Shown: one piece after another, positions 27,962-37,201 of the stretch
Position numbering within the stretch: the first letter of the stretch is position 1
Layout of the letters: every line of letters starts with the position of its first letter
Source of the DNA: Anabaena sp. 4-3
GTDB lineage: Bacteria > Cyanobacteriota > Cyanobacteriia > Cyanobacteriales > Nostocaceae
DNA length: 60,855 nucleotides
NCBI RefSeq assembly: GCF_001597745.1
Contig: NZ_LUHJ01000049.1
Coordinates: forward strand, 41,829-102,683
Direction: 5' to 3'
Program-made: the position numbers and the translations under genes
The notes under the pieces: generated by a model
The model's input: the letters and a program-made list of their open reading frames with translations, nothing else
Databases searched by the model: none
Told to the model about the DNA's origin: nothing

Positions 27962-30558
27962 TCCGCTTCTTCCACGTCGGCTGTATCGGCTGTATCGGCT
28001 GTATCAGGAGGAACTATTGCTACTCCGGTAATTGCGTCATCTTCGTCGAGTCTTTGCACTCTCACCCCAGTTGCAGAACGGGATTGTACAGAAATTGCGT
28101 TGACTGCTTGACGAATTATAATACCGCGACTTGTCACCATCATGATTTCATTATCATTGTTGACAATACCGAGGGTGGCTAATTGGTCTTTGGTTTTGCG
28201 GTTTTTGAATTTAGTCGCCATTAAACCTTGTCCAGCCCGATTTTGTAGGCGGAATTGGGCTACTGGGACGCGCTTTCCGTAACCTCCCATTGTGATGACT
28301 AATACCCAAGGGCCGATGCTGCCGTTACCTGGAACTTCTGCGGTTTCTTCGCTGGTTTCGAGTTCTTCGGTTTCGGGTTCTTCGATGTCGGTTTCGTCGG
28401 TGTTTAATGTATCGAGAATGGCGGCGGGCAGAATATCCATCCCGACTAATTCATCCCCTGGCTTGAGTTTCATGGATTTGACTCCACGAGTCGCCCTACC
28501 TAAAGGACGCAGTTGTTCGTGGTTACATCTAAAGTGTATTGCCATACCATGACGAGAACCGACAATTACGCTGTCTTCGACTCTGGCGCGACGTACCCAG
28601 CGCAGTTGATCCCCTTCTTCTAAGGAAATGGCTATTAAGCCGTTGGCGCGAATGTTGCTGAATGCTGCCAATTCGGTTTTCTTGATGTTACCGCCTTTGG
28701 TGAGCATGACTAAGTATTCTTCGCTGCTAAACTCATCAACGGGGACTATGGATGTAATTTTTTCTTCTTTGGGTATGGGTAGGAGTTGTACTATGGGGGT
28801 GCCGCGACTGGTACGTGAACCGACGGGGATTTGATAGGCTTTCAGGCAATAGACGACTCCGCGATCGCTAAAGAATAAGACGCTATCATGGTCGCAGCAA
28901 GTTAAGAAATGCTCGACTGTATCATCATCTTTGACTTTGGCGGCGGCTTTGCCTCTGGTAGCACGGCTTTGCGCCTCAAAGGTGTTGACTGGCATCCGTT
29001 TAATATAGCCTTGCTCTGTCAACAGAATAATGGCTTTTTCATTGGCGATCAAGTCGCGATCGTCAATTTCTCCTTCGGCGTGGGTGATGACTGTGCGTCG
29101 GGGTGTGGCAAAGCTGGTTTTAATTTGGCTGACTTCAGTTTCTATGATTTCTAGAATCCGTTCGCGTCGTGCCAAAATATCTTGTAAATCAGCAATCTGA
29201 TTTTGCAAATCTTCGTGTTCTAAGCGGATTTTGTCAGCTTCTAAGGCTGTTAACCGCCGCAATTGCATCTGTAAAATTGCATCGGCTTGCACTTCTGAGA
29301 GTCCGTAAGTGGTGATTAACTCACCTTTGGCTGTGGGTGCATCTGGCGCGTTGCGAATTAAGTTAATAATCGCATCGAGATGGGACAAAGCAATTAGTAA
29401 GCCTTGTAACAAATGGTCACGTTCTTCGGCTTTTCGCAGTTCGTAGCGGGTGCGTCTGGTGATCGATTCGATGCGGAAATCGAGGAAGACGTTGAGAAAT
29501 TGCTTGAGGGTGAGGATTTGCGGTTCGCCGTTCACCAATGCCAACATATTCGCGCCAAAGTTGGCTTGTAGTGGTGTTTGTTTATATAGGTTATTTAGCA
29601 CCACACGGGGATAGGCATCTCGTTTGAGTTCGATCACGATTCTCATGCCATCGCGATCGCTTTCATCTCGAATGTCTGCTATTCCTTCAATGCGCTTGTC
29701 GTTCACCAACTCGGCAATTTTTTCAATCAGTGCGGCTTTGTTGGTTTGATAGGGTAATTCGGTGATGATGATGGCTTCTCTATCGGGACGGCCTCGCTGT
29801 TCAATGGTTTCTATGTTGGCGACACCCCGCATGGTAATGGAACCACGCCCTGTGGTGTAGGCTTCTTTAATGGCGGATGTCCCCAGAATTTGCCCCCCGG
29901 TGGGAAAGTCTGGCCCGTGGACATACTGCATTAATTGTAAATCGGTAATTTCTGGGTTGTGAATTACTGCCACTAACCCATCAATTAATTCGCCTAAATT
30001 GTGGGGTGGGATGTTGGTAGCCATGCCTACCGCAATCCCCGAAGAACCATTGAGAAGTAGTTGGGGGATACGGGAGGGTAAAACCGTCGGTTCTTGTTGG
30101 GAACCGTCGAAGTTATCGATAAAATCTACAGTTTCCGACTCTATGTCTTGGAGGAGGGCAGAACTGGTTAAAGCTTGCAAGCGACACTCAGTATAACGCA
30201 TTGCCGCCGGTGGGTCATTGTCCACCGAACCAAAGTTACCATGACCGTTAATTAGAGGCGATCGCATGGAAAAATCCTGTGCCATCCGCACCAAGGCATC
30301 ATACACCGCCGTATCGCCGTGGGGGTGATATTTACCCAACACTTCCCCGACTACACGGGCGCACTTCCGAAACGGGCGATCGTGGGTTAACCCTAGTTCG
30401 TGCATAGCGTAGAGGATGCGACGATGCACAGGTTTTAGACCATCCCTGGCATCTGGTAACGCCCTACCCACGATCACACTCATGGCGTATTCCAGATAAG
30501 ACCGGGACATTTCATTCCGCAGATCCGTCGGGATAATCCTCTCCTGTGAGGTTGTCAT
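27958..30558 (-). CDS. gyrA: DNA gyrase/topoisomerase IV subunit A (GyrA-type)
   Basis: An 866-residue type IIA topoisomerase A subunit. The breakage-reunion domain (about 1-500) includes the [23 protein letters not shown] start region and the catalytic Tyr in MRYTECRL. The C-terminal beta-pinwheel (about 500-820) ends in an acidic tail with a TAD triplet repeat. The GyrA-box position reads QSRATRGK instead of the canonical QRRGGKG, so gyrase versus topoisomerase IV activity is not certain from sequence; I follow the usual cyanobacterial assignment as gyrase. It overlaps lnt by four bases. Confidence 0.9.
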   Translation of the reverse strand: MTTSQERIIPTDLRNEMSRSYLEYAMSVIVGRALPDARDGLKPVHRRILYAMHELGLTHDRPFRKCARVVGEVLGKYHPHGDTAVYDALVRMAQDFSMRSPLINGHGNFGSVDNDPPAAMRYTECRLQALTSSALLQDIESETVDFIDNFDGSQQEPTVLPSRIPQLLLNGSSGIAVGMATNIPPHNLGELIDGLVAVIHNPEITDLQLMQYVHGPDFPTGGQILGTSAIKEAYTTGRGSITMRGVANIETIEQRGRPDREAIIITELPYQTNKAALIEKIAELVNDKRIEGIADIRDESDRDGMRIVIELKRDAYPRVVLNNLYKQTPLQANFGANMLALVNGEPQILTLKQFLNVFLDFRIESITRRTRYELRKAEERDHLLQGLLIALSHLDAIINLIRNAPDAPTAKGELITTYGLSEVQADAILQMQLRRLTALEADKIRLEHEDLQNQIADLQDILARRERILEIIETEVSQIKTSFATPRRTVITHAEGEIDDRDLIANEKAIILLTEQGYIKRMPVNTFEAQSRATRGKAAAKVKDDDTVEHFLTCCDHDSVLFFSDRGVVYCLKAYQIPVGSRTSRGTPIVQLLPIPKEEKITSIVPVDEFSSEEYLVMLTKGGNIKKTELAAFSNIRANGLIAISLEEGDQLRWVRRARVEDSVIVGSRHGMAIHFRCNHEQLRPLGRATRGVKSMKLKPGDELVGMDILPAAILDTLNTDETDIEEPETEELETSEETAEVPGNGSIGPWVLVITMGGYGKRVPVAQFRLQNRAGQGLMATKFKNRKTKDQLATLGIVNNDNEIMMVTSRGIIIRQAVNAISVQSRSATGVRVQRLDEDDAITGVAIVPPDTADTADTADVEEAE

Positions 30559-31238
30559 AAACTAAAAAACTCCAAAAAACTTAGATTTTAGCCTTCGTAC
30601 TTGACAAAGCGCAAAATAATGCAAAATTATTCCAGAATAATTGCCATATTTTGCTACAATTCTAACACAATCTTGTCTACCTCTGCCGAGGTATCTCACC
30701 CATCTATCTGACTAAAATTATGATGAAAATTTAGTTAGTTAGACTCGCTGAATTTTAATTAAAAAATAAAATGGTTTTTCACCTAACAATTTTTGTTAGT
30801 TAATTTGACCAACAGTATGTTAATTACTCAAGTAAAATCAACTATAGACATGGTTTTACTGTTTTTTGTTCCCTGTTTATCTTGACGTGTCTTTGCTAAT
30901 AATGGGAATTTTGACTAACTACTTGTGTGTAGGTTTGAAAAAGTATTCAAGTAATTTTTACTGATATATAAAACATGAAAATAGCCGCAATAATTAGCAT
31001 GAACAACATAAAATTAATCAATATTGAGCATAAGATTTTTTATTTAATTATTGCTGTGACTGTCATGGTTTAATTGAGAGCATGATTATGGGAGTCAAAA
31101 AGCGAAAAAAAACGTAGCGATGTTTCCTGGTAAAGCTTTTTTTCAAGACAGCAACATCAAATCTAATGCTTTAGATAGGGCAAAATTACCAATCCGATAT
31201 TTTAGCCTATATTTAGAGATTTAGGGAAAAAAATCATC
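30559..31238. other. 680-bp AT-rich intergenic region upstream of gyrA
   Basis: No gene or RNA is recognised. The divergent gyrA promoter and the promoter of the small acidic protein gene should lie here. Poly-A/T tracts near 30755 and 31100-31145 may give intrinsic curvature. Confidence 0.4.
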
Positions 31239-31457
31239 ATGACGAAAGAAACTACTCCCAGTCAAGCCGAAAAGATGAATCCAGAAGGTGATGCCTCACA
31301 ATTAAGTCCAGAAATGCGGGATAAAATTAAGCATCCACCCAAGATGGATGATGTAATTCGTGAACAATCACCAGAGGAACGTCGAGGTAATCAAGCTTTA
31401 GTCCCAGAAATGTTAGATCAGCCACGAGATGAAATCATTGGTTTCGCCGAAGAATAG
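31239..31457 (+). CDS. Small acidic hydrophilic protein, unknown
   Basis: A 72-residue highly charged protein, low in aromatic residues and cysteines, with MTKETTPSQAEKMNPEGDA at the start and PRDEIIGFAEE at the end. It looks intrinsically disordered. I do not recognise a family. Support for being real comes from good coding composition and a clear start (ATCATCATG after a purine-rich GGGAAAAAAA stretch). It lies 109 bp upstream of the deacetylase-family gene on the same strand. Confidence 0.5.
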   Translation: MTKETTPSQAEKMNPEGDASQLSPEMRDKIKHPPKMDDVIREQSPEERRGNQALVPEMLDQPRDEIIGFAEE

Positions 31458-31566
31458 GGGATGAGGGAGAATTTTGATTCAGTCACCAATGCCCAATGCC
31501 CAATGCCCAATGCCCGGCTGAGTATACAATGGCATTGATTATTTTGCTGTGAATATTTTCCTCCCT

Positions 31567-32487
31567 ATGTTCCCTGTTATCTATTCTGATGAGTTTCTTG
31601 ATCACAAAACAGGAAGATATCATCCAGAAAATCCAGAAAGGTTGACGGCGATAGTCAATGCTTTGAAAAAATCTGAGTTGGCTGAAAAACTTACTTGGCA
31701 GTCGCCGACACCCGCATCAGAAAATTTATCCTTGATGTCGCTGTTAAGCAAAGCCCATAGTCCAGCTTATATCAAGAAACTCCAAGAAATCGCCGCTACT
31801 GGTGGCGGTTATTTGGATGGTGATACTCCCGTTTCTCCCCGCAGTTATGATGTGGCGTTGTTAGCGGTGAGTGCTTGGTTGGATGGGGTGGATACTGTAC
31901 TTAACTCAGAAAATCCGGCGTTTGTGTTGTCTCGTCCACCAGGACATCATGCTGAAAGTGATACTGGGATGGGCTTCTGTCTATTTTCTAATGCGGCGAT
32001 CGCAGCTTTTTATGCTTTAGAACAACCCGCAGTTAACCGTGTCGCTATCCTCGATTGGGATGTACATCATGGTAACGGTACTCAGGCGATCGTGGAAATG
32101 CACCCCCAAATAGCTTACTGTTCTTTACATCAATATCCCTGCTATCCCGGTACTGGTAGAGCCACAGAACACGGTTTTCATAATAATGTGTTAAATCTTC
32201 CCGTTCCTCCCGGTAGTGATATCACAGTTTATCAGCCGTTAGTGGAACAAAAGATAGTACCGTTTTTAGCTGAGTTTCAGCCAGATTTATTAATTGTTAG
32301 TGCTGGTTATGATGCTAATGCTGATGATCCTTTAGCTAGCATCAATTTACAACCCAGAGATTATGCGGTGTTGACTGATTATTGTTTAGGAATTACACGT
32401 AAAATTCTCTTTGGCTTAGAAGGTGGTTATGATTTTGAAACCCTGGCTCAATCTGTGATTGCCACAATTGCACCTTGTCTGAGTTAA
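31567..32487 (+). CDS. Histone deacetylase family protein (acetylpolyamine/acetoin-type hydrolase)
   Basis: A 306-residue arginase-fold zinc hydrolase. Catalytic features are clear: RPPGHHAESD with the two active-site His, ILDWDVHHGNGTQ supplying Asp/His zinc ligands, and SAGYDANADDP supplying the other Asp. LEGGYD follows near the end. Bacterial members deacetylate polyamines, small amides or proteins; the substrate is not evident. The alternative GTG start at 31549 adds only six residues. No operon partner. Confidence 0.92.
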   Translation: MFPVIYSDEFLDHKTGRYHPENPERLTAIVNALKKSELAEKLTWQSPTPASENLSLMSLLSKAHSPAYIKKLQEIAATGGGYLDGDTPVSPRSYDVALLAVSAWLDGVDTVLNSENPAFVLSRPPGHHAESDTGMGFCLFSNAAIAAFYALEQPAVNRVAILDWDVHHGNGTQAIVEMHPQIAYCSLHQYPCYPGTGRATEHGFHNNVLNLPVPPGSDITVYQPLVEQKIVPFLAEFQPDLLIVSAGYDANADDPLASINLQPRDYAVLTDYCLGITRKILFGLEGGYDFETLAQSVIATIAPCLS

Positions 32488-33445
32488 GCCCAAAGATGCC
32501 ATTGCGGAAATATTTCTTCATATCCTGCCACCTGACATCATGTCCGGCTAATTACTTATGATCAGTTTTCGATGCTGATTTTTTCTCTTTTCCCGTTCCC
32601 CGTTCCCTGTTCCCTGTTCCCTGTTCCCTGTTCCCTGTTCCCTAACTTTCACTCACAACAATTTCCCAGCTAGGCGGAATATTAAGTAATGTTGCGCCCA
32701 GTCAAACAGAGATGAGGAAAAAAAAACTTAAAATTGATGACAAATTTTTGTAATTCAGCATAAATATTGAGTATTTTAGTATCTATGAACTTTCATTACA
32801 GTATGAGCAATGCCAGTGATGATTGCGGCTATCTGTCCTACAGTATCAGCGTTACAGGCAAATATTTGTGTTTTTTGCTTGGAGAATATTATCAGGATTT
32901 TTACTAAGAAATGAAGTATATAAACAGCCCAGTTTACATTACTTAATCAATCTGTGGCAGAAACACAGCTATCCAGATAGATTCATATTTTATATTGAAT
33001 TTTTTAAACTAATTTATCAATTTATTTTATATATTATTCCCTGCTAAATTTAAGTATATCAATCAATAGCTTGCAAGTAAATTTGCTGATAATTTATCTG
33101 AATAATTTCTGGTTTTTTCCGAAAAATCAAGTTATATTAGCTCTTTTTTGAATTTTAATATTTTTCACTATTTTAAGAAATATTTGTGCTGGAATTTACA
33201 AGCTGTACTGGATACTAACAGTAAATAAAATGCTGAAATTTGAGCCATAAACAATTTTCAGTATTGTCTGTGACTAACTTAGGGCTAAATTCATCAAATC
33301 TTCAGAAAGAAAAAATCTTATTGGTCTGATGCAAGAGCTAAAGTTTTGTTAAGATGCAATTGCTAGCAGTTTCTCAACGGAATTTTTCACTAAGAACGTG
33401 GAGAAATAATCAATACTAGCAACACAAAGTTCAACAGGTGAAGCT
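32488..33445. other. 960-bp AT-rich noncoding region with TTCCCTG repeats
   Basis: A TTCCCTG heptamer array lies at about 32592-32645. The remaining sequence is very AT-rich, with no recognised gene; an open frame at 32823-33047 shows no coding signature. The end of the region carries the leader of a 45-residue membrane peptide. Confidence 0.45.
32592..32645 (+). repeat. TTCCCTG heptanucleotide tandem repeat
   Basis: About seven tandem copies of TTCCC(T/C)G lie 100 bp after the deacetylase-family gene. This is an intergenic repeat of the type common in Nostoc-group genomes. Confidence 0.8.
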
Positions 33446-33583
33446 ATGACCACCTATATTTTTTTCGATGAAGCCTTGCGGATATTAACCAACGCCTATC
33501 TGCTGTCAGCAATACTGTTAATTGCAGCTTCTGGTATAGGGTTGGCAGTTATTGAAACCATTGAAAAGACAGGACAACGCTAA
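33446..33583 (+). CDS. 45-residue single-span membrane peptide
   Basis: A short frame begins MTTYIFFDEALRILTNAYLL and continues into a hydrophobic span (about residues 19-36, SAILLIAASGIGLAVIE) with a short basic tail. The sequence AGGTG lies six bases before the ATG. Size and topology resemble small subunits of photosynthetic or NDH complexes, but it does not match any I can name. It lies 186 bp upstream of the TerB-like gene. Confidence 0.5.
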   Translation: MTTYIFFDEALRILTNAYLLSAILLIAASGIGLAVIETIEKTGQR

Positions 33584-33769
33584 ATTAACCCATAGTTCTG
33601 AAACTATATATATATTTAATTTCCAGCATCTTGGGTGGGAGTGTTCACTGTCCAAAAATCTTGGGAACACTAAATCATGAAAGTCTCACAGCCTTTCAGG
33701 TTAACCCGACAGTTAAGAACTGTAAAGGTAACTGTACGCTATTGAGACCCCCATCCAAGAGCGACTATC

Positions 33770-34213
33770 ATGAATCTACTAGATGCAGTTCTGAGCAAAG
33801 AAACCCTAGCCCCTGAAATCCTTAGCCCAGCCGAAGCTTTTGCAGCTATCGTCTTAATGTCCACATTATGCGATAGTTATTTGAGTGATGAGCAACAGTA
33901 TCATTTGACCTCTGTGTTGTCAAGGACAAAGCTGTTGAGAAATTACTCACCACAAGCAATCTATCAGCTATTACAGAAAAACTTAGATATTCTTTGGCGA
34001 GATGGTTTTAATGCCTTATTTAATCTAGCTAAAGCCTCGTTATCCCCAGAATTACGAGAAGCCGCTTTTGCGGTAGCTGCTGATTTGGTTTTGGGTGAGG
34101 GTTTAGTCACGGAAGAAGAAAAAATCTTTTTAAATGATTTATCTCAAGCTTTAGGTATTTCTCGCGATATCGCAACACAGATTTTACAGGTAATGTCAAT
34201 TAAAAATCTTTGA
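33770..34213 (+). CDS. Tellurite-resistance TerB-like family protein
   Basis: A 147-residue all-helical protein of the TerB/TerB-like superfamily. The pattern is two repeats of acidic helices: SPAEAFAAIVLMSTLCDSYLSDEQ near residues 18-41, and AAFAVAADLVLGEGLVTEEE (about 98-117), which is the typical TerB segment with conserved acidic metal-binding residues. TerB proteins bind divalent metal and associate with membrane stress complexes. In cyanobacteria this single-gene form is common and its role is unknown. A real tellurite link is not implied. Confidence 0.8.
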   Translation: MNLLDAVLSKETLAPEILSPAEAFAAIVLMSTLCDSYLSDEQQYHLTSVLSRTKLLRNYSPQAIYQLLQKNLDILWRDGFNALFNLAKASLSPELREAAFAVAADLVLGEGLVTEEEKIFLNDLSQALGISRDIATQILQVMSIKNL

Positions 34214-34322
34214 GAGGCTGATTATCAAAATTATTTTGACTAAAGGAATGGGATACAAGCCCCGCCCTTGCAGGGCGGCTTGACTTGTGTTATGATAAAT
34301 GCCGTAGACGTTTTCCACGTCA

Positions 34323-35534
34323 ATGATAGTTTTAGAGTTTAAAGTCAAAGGGAAAACAACTCAATACGCAGCTATAGATGAGGCGATAAGAACCGCTCAA
34401 TTTGTCCGCAATAAGTGTATCCGTTTCTGGATGGATAATCGTGGTGTAGGGCAGAAAGAGTTATATCGCTACAATACTGTGTTAAGGGCTGAATATCCCT
34501 TTGTGAAAGCTTTAAACTCTCATGCTTGTCAGGTAGGAGTAGAAAGAGCGTATAGCTCAATAGCTCGCTTTTATGATAACTGCAAAAAGAATATTCCCGG
34601 AAAGAAAAGTTATCCAAAATTTAAAAAGAATAACCGTTCAGTGGAATATAAAACATCTGGTTGGAAGTTGTCACAAACGAGAAAGCAGATTACTTTTACA
34701 GACAAAAAAGGAATTGGCAACCTTAAACTAAAAGGAACGTGGGATTTAAACTTCTATCCAATAGACCAGATAAAACGGGTTAGATTGGTACGTCGTGCAG
34801 ATGGATATTATGCCCAATTCTTGATAAGTGTAGATAACAAAATAGAAACACAGCCGACTGGTAAAACCATTGGTTTAGATGTGGGTCTAAAAGAGTTCTA
34901 CACAGATAGTAATGGGCATAGTGAACCTAATCCTAGATTTTATCGCATAGGAGAAAAACGATTAAAGTTTTATCAACGTCGTGTTTCTCGTAAAAAAAGG
35001 GCTTCTATCAACCGTAAGAAAGCTGTTAATAGATTAGGTCGAGTACACCTCAAAATAAGTAGGCAACGTATAGAACACGCTAAGAGAGTAGCGCGTTGCG
35101 TAATCCAATCTAACGATTTGGTAGCCTATGAAAATTTGAGGATTAAAAATTTAGTCAAAAATCATTGTCTGGCTAAATCTATTAATGATGCTGGTTGGTA
35201 TCAATTCAGAAAGTGGTTAGAGTATTTCGGGGTGAAGTTTGGCAGAATAACTGTTGCTGTTAATCCTGCCTATACTTCTCAAGAATGTTCTAATTGTGGT
35301 GCGGTAGTTAAAAAATCTTTATCTACAAGAACCCATGTTTGTGAATGTGGTTTTGAGATGGATAGAGATTGGAATGCTGCAATCAACATTCTGAAATTGG
35401 CCTTGAGTACCGTAGGGCATACGGGAACTTGGATCTTAGATCCGAACGCTTTGGGAGATTCGACCTCTACTCAGGTTGGAGAAATCCTGTCTGAGCAAGT
35501 TGGGTCTGTGAACAAAGAATCACCGCACTTTTAG
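34323..35534 (+). CDS. tnpB: RNA-guided endonuclease TnpB (IS605 OrfB family)
   Basis: A 403-residue TnpB with an intact RuvC-like catalytic set: Asp186 in IGLDVGLKEF, Glu270 in LVAYENLRIKN, and the final Asp in EMDRDWNAAINI (347/349). The zinc finger CSNCG...CECG (322-342) lies between the second and third. The N-terminal OrfB domain starts MIVLEFKVKG. The protein is full length for the family, so it is probably active as an omegaRNA-guided nuclease. It belongs to a solo element without tnpA. Base composition resembles its neighbours, which suggests long residence or a related donor. Confidence 0.92.
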   Translation: MIVLEFKVKGKTTQYAAIDEAIRTAQFVRNKCIRFWMDNRGVGQKELYRYNTVLRAEYPFVKALNSHACQVGVERAYSSIARFYDNCKKNIPGKKSYPKFKKNNRSVEYKTSGWKLSQTRKQITFTDKKGIGNLKLKGTWDLNFYPIDQIKRVRLVRRADGYYAQFLISVDNKIETQPTGKTIGLDVGLKEFYTDSNGHSEPNPRFYRIGEKRLKFYQRRVSRKKRASINRKKAVNRLGRVHLKISRQRIEHAKRVARCVIQSNDLVAYENLRIKNLVKNHCLAKSINDAGWYQFRKWLEYFGVKFGRITVAVNPAYTSQECSNCGAVVKKSLSTRTHVCECGFEMDRDWNAAINILKLALSTVGHTGTWILDPNALGDSTSTQVGEILSEQVGSVNKESPHF

Positions 35535-35550
35535 GGCGGTGAGTGTCAAT
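35470..35550 (+). ncRNA. Predicted omegaRNA scaffold / right-end region of the TnpB element
   Basis: By family rule, the guide RNA scaffold overlaps the 3' end of tnpB and the element right end. Here it would include the CACCGC/GCGGTG hairpin (35521-35541) and end at about AGTGTCAA, with the guide read from the flanking DNA (TTAGCCAGTCG onward). The boundaries are inferred from family knowledge, not seen directly. Confidence 0.45.
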
Positions 35551-35668
35551 TAGCCAGTCGTAAATACTCAATAGCCTATATACTATGTGTGCCAAAGAAG
35601 TTGAGCTTTTTTGGCACTACTGTTGTTTTCAGCTAGGGGTGTAGGGATGCAGGGGAAGCGGAGGAGAA

Positions 35669-35740
35669 AAACTAATGACCAATGACTAATGACCAATGAC
35701 TAATGACCAATGACCAATGACCAATGACCAATGACCAATT
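35669..35740 (+). repeat. AATGACY heptanucleotide array abutting murF
   Basis: About ten copies of AATGACT/AATGACC run into the murF start codon (last unit at about 35734, ATG at 35744). Each unit contains an ATG in shifting frames, so it may influence ribosome access. Confidence 0.85.
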
Positions 35741-35743
35741 TTT

Positions 35744-37096
35744 ATGTTTGCTACTTTAACCGAACTCACTCAAGCAGTTTTAGCCCAACCTGTAAATTTA
35801 AGTGCAGCTGATTTGGCACAAGTCAGCACTGGTATACAAACAGATAGCCGTGTCATCCAACCAGGTGAAGTCTTTGTAGCTTTGCGGGGTGAAAAGTTTG
35901 ATGGACACGCTTTTGTAGCAACTGCGATCGCTCAGGGTGCTATCGCTGCTATCGTTGATTTTGACTATGAAAATTCTACGCTGCCTGTATTAAAAGTAAA
36001 TGATACCCTAGAAGCTTATCAAAAATTTGGTCGATGGTGGCGCGATCGCTTTCACATTCCAGTTATTGGGGTGACGGGTTCTGTGGGGAAAACCACCACC
36101 AAGGAACTCATAGCCGCAGTTTTGGGTACACAGGGTAAAGTACATAAAACCTTTGGCAATTTCAATAACGAAATTGGCGTACCCAAAACCCTGCTAGAAC
36201 TGAATGCAGAACATGACTACGCCGTGATTGAGATGGCAATGCGGGGTAGAGGACAAATCGCCGAACTCACACAAATAGCACGCCCGACAATTGGCGTGAT
36301 TACCAATGTGGGGACAGCACACATTGAGTTACTCGGTTCAGAAGCAGCGATCGCTCAGGCAAAATGTGAATTATTAGCCGAAATGCCCCAAAATAGTGTA
36401 GCTATTCTCAATCACGACAATCCCCTCTTACTGGCAACGGCGGCGAAGTTGTGGCAGGGGCAAGTTTTGACCTATGGTTTTTCTGGTGGTGACATTCACG
36501 GCACACTCATTGACAACGAAACTATAGAAGTTTCAGGAATCCAGTTACCCTTCCCCTTAAAAGGTCGTCACAACGCCAGCAATTTCTTAGCCGCCCTCGC
36601 AGTCGCCCAAGTTTTAGGCATCGATTGGGCAAGCCTCAAACATGGTGTAACTGTGAATATGCCCACCGGGCGATCGCAACGCTTGACTTTACCCAATGAT
36701 ATTGTTATCCTAGACGAAACTTACAATGCCGCACCGGAAGCTATGATTGCAGCGTTGCAGTTATTAGCAGACACACCAGGAAAGCGGAGAATTGCCGTAT
36801 TAGGAGCAATGAAAGAATTAGGAGAGCGATCGCCGGAACTACACCAGCGAGTCGGTGAAAAAGTCCGAGATTTAAAATTAGACGGTTTGCTAGTCTTAGC
36901 TGACGGACAAGATGCCGAAACCATTGCCAAAAGTGCCGTAGGTATACCTTCAGAGTGCTTTACCAGCCACAGTGATTTAGTGGAGAGATTAAAGACATAT
37001 ATGCAAGCAGGCGATCGCTTGTTATTCAAAGCTGCCCATTCCGTAGGTTTAGATCGGGTAGTTAATCAGTTGCTGGGAGAAGGGAGTAAGGAGTAG
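35744..37096 (+). CDS. murF: UDP-N-acetylmuramoyl-tripeptide--D-alanyl-D-alanine ligase
   Basis: A 450-residue cytosolic Mur ligase that adds D-Ala-D-Ala to the peptidoglycan precursor. The N-terminal substrate domain includes TDSRVIQPGEVFVAL (about 32-46), the ATP loop is VTGSVGKTTTKEL (about 109-121), and the central motif NEIGVPKTLLELN follows. The C-terminal domain has ILDETYNAAPEAM. Length is normal. It uses the D-alanine produced by Alr (24 kb) through Ddl. The start follows a heptamer array and lacks a visible Shine-Dalgarno sequence. Confidence 0.95.
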   Translation: MFATLTELTQAVLAQPVNLSAADLAQVSTGIQTDSRVIQPGEVFVALRGEKFDGHAFVATAIAQGAIAAIVDFDYENSTLPVLKVNDTLEAYQKFGRWWRDRFHIPVIGVTGSVGKTTTKELIAAVLGTQGKVHKTFGNFNNEIGVPKTLLELNAEHDYAVIEMAMRGRGQIAELTQIARPTIGVITNVGTAHIELLGSEAAIAQAKCELLAEMPQNSVAILNHDNPLLLATAAKLWQGQVLTYGFSGGDIHGTLIDNETIEVSGIQLPFPLKGRHNASNFLAALAVAQVLGIDWASLKHGVTVNMPTGRSQRLTLPNDIVILDETYNAAPEAMIAALQLLADTPGKRRIAVLGAMKELGERSPELHQRVGEKVRDLKLDGLLVLADGQDAETIAKSAVGIPSECFTSHSDLVERLKTYMQAGDRLLFKAAHSVGLDRVVNQLLGEGSKE

Positions 37097-37201
37097 GTAT
37101 TGGCGACTGGGGCTAAGAGGAGCAGAGGGCAGCAATGCACAGAGGAGAGAACTTTTCCCGTTTCTCCCTGCTCAAAGTTTCGTTTTCTCCGCTACCTCCG
37201 C

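Larger units (their letters stand above)
34250..35550 (+). mobile_element. Solo TnpB element (IS200/IS605 superfamily, IS1341-type)
   Basis: An element with a left-end hairpin (CAAGCC...GGCGGCTTG, 34256-34282), an intact tnpB and a right-end hairpin (CACCGC/GCGGTG, 35521-35541) ending in AGTGTCAA. No tnpA transposase is present, so movement would need a helper in trans. The right end plus the 3' part of tnpB is where the guide (omega) RNA of such elements is normally encoded. Exact boundaries and target motif are estimates. Confidence 0.8.

Noticed and set aside
32823-33047. A 74-codon frame in the AT-rich gap
   Set aside because: Composition is that of random AT-rich DNA (many Phe, Tyr, Ile), with no ribosome site and no recognisable family.
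35669-35740. Heptamer arrays as possible direct-repeat CRISPR or replication iterons
   Set aside because: Units are seven bases, contiguous and present at many unrelated intergenic sites, matching common cyanobacterial short tandem repeats.
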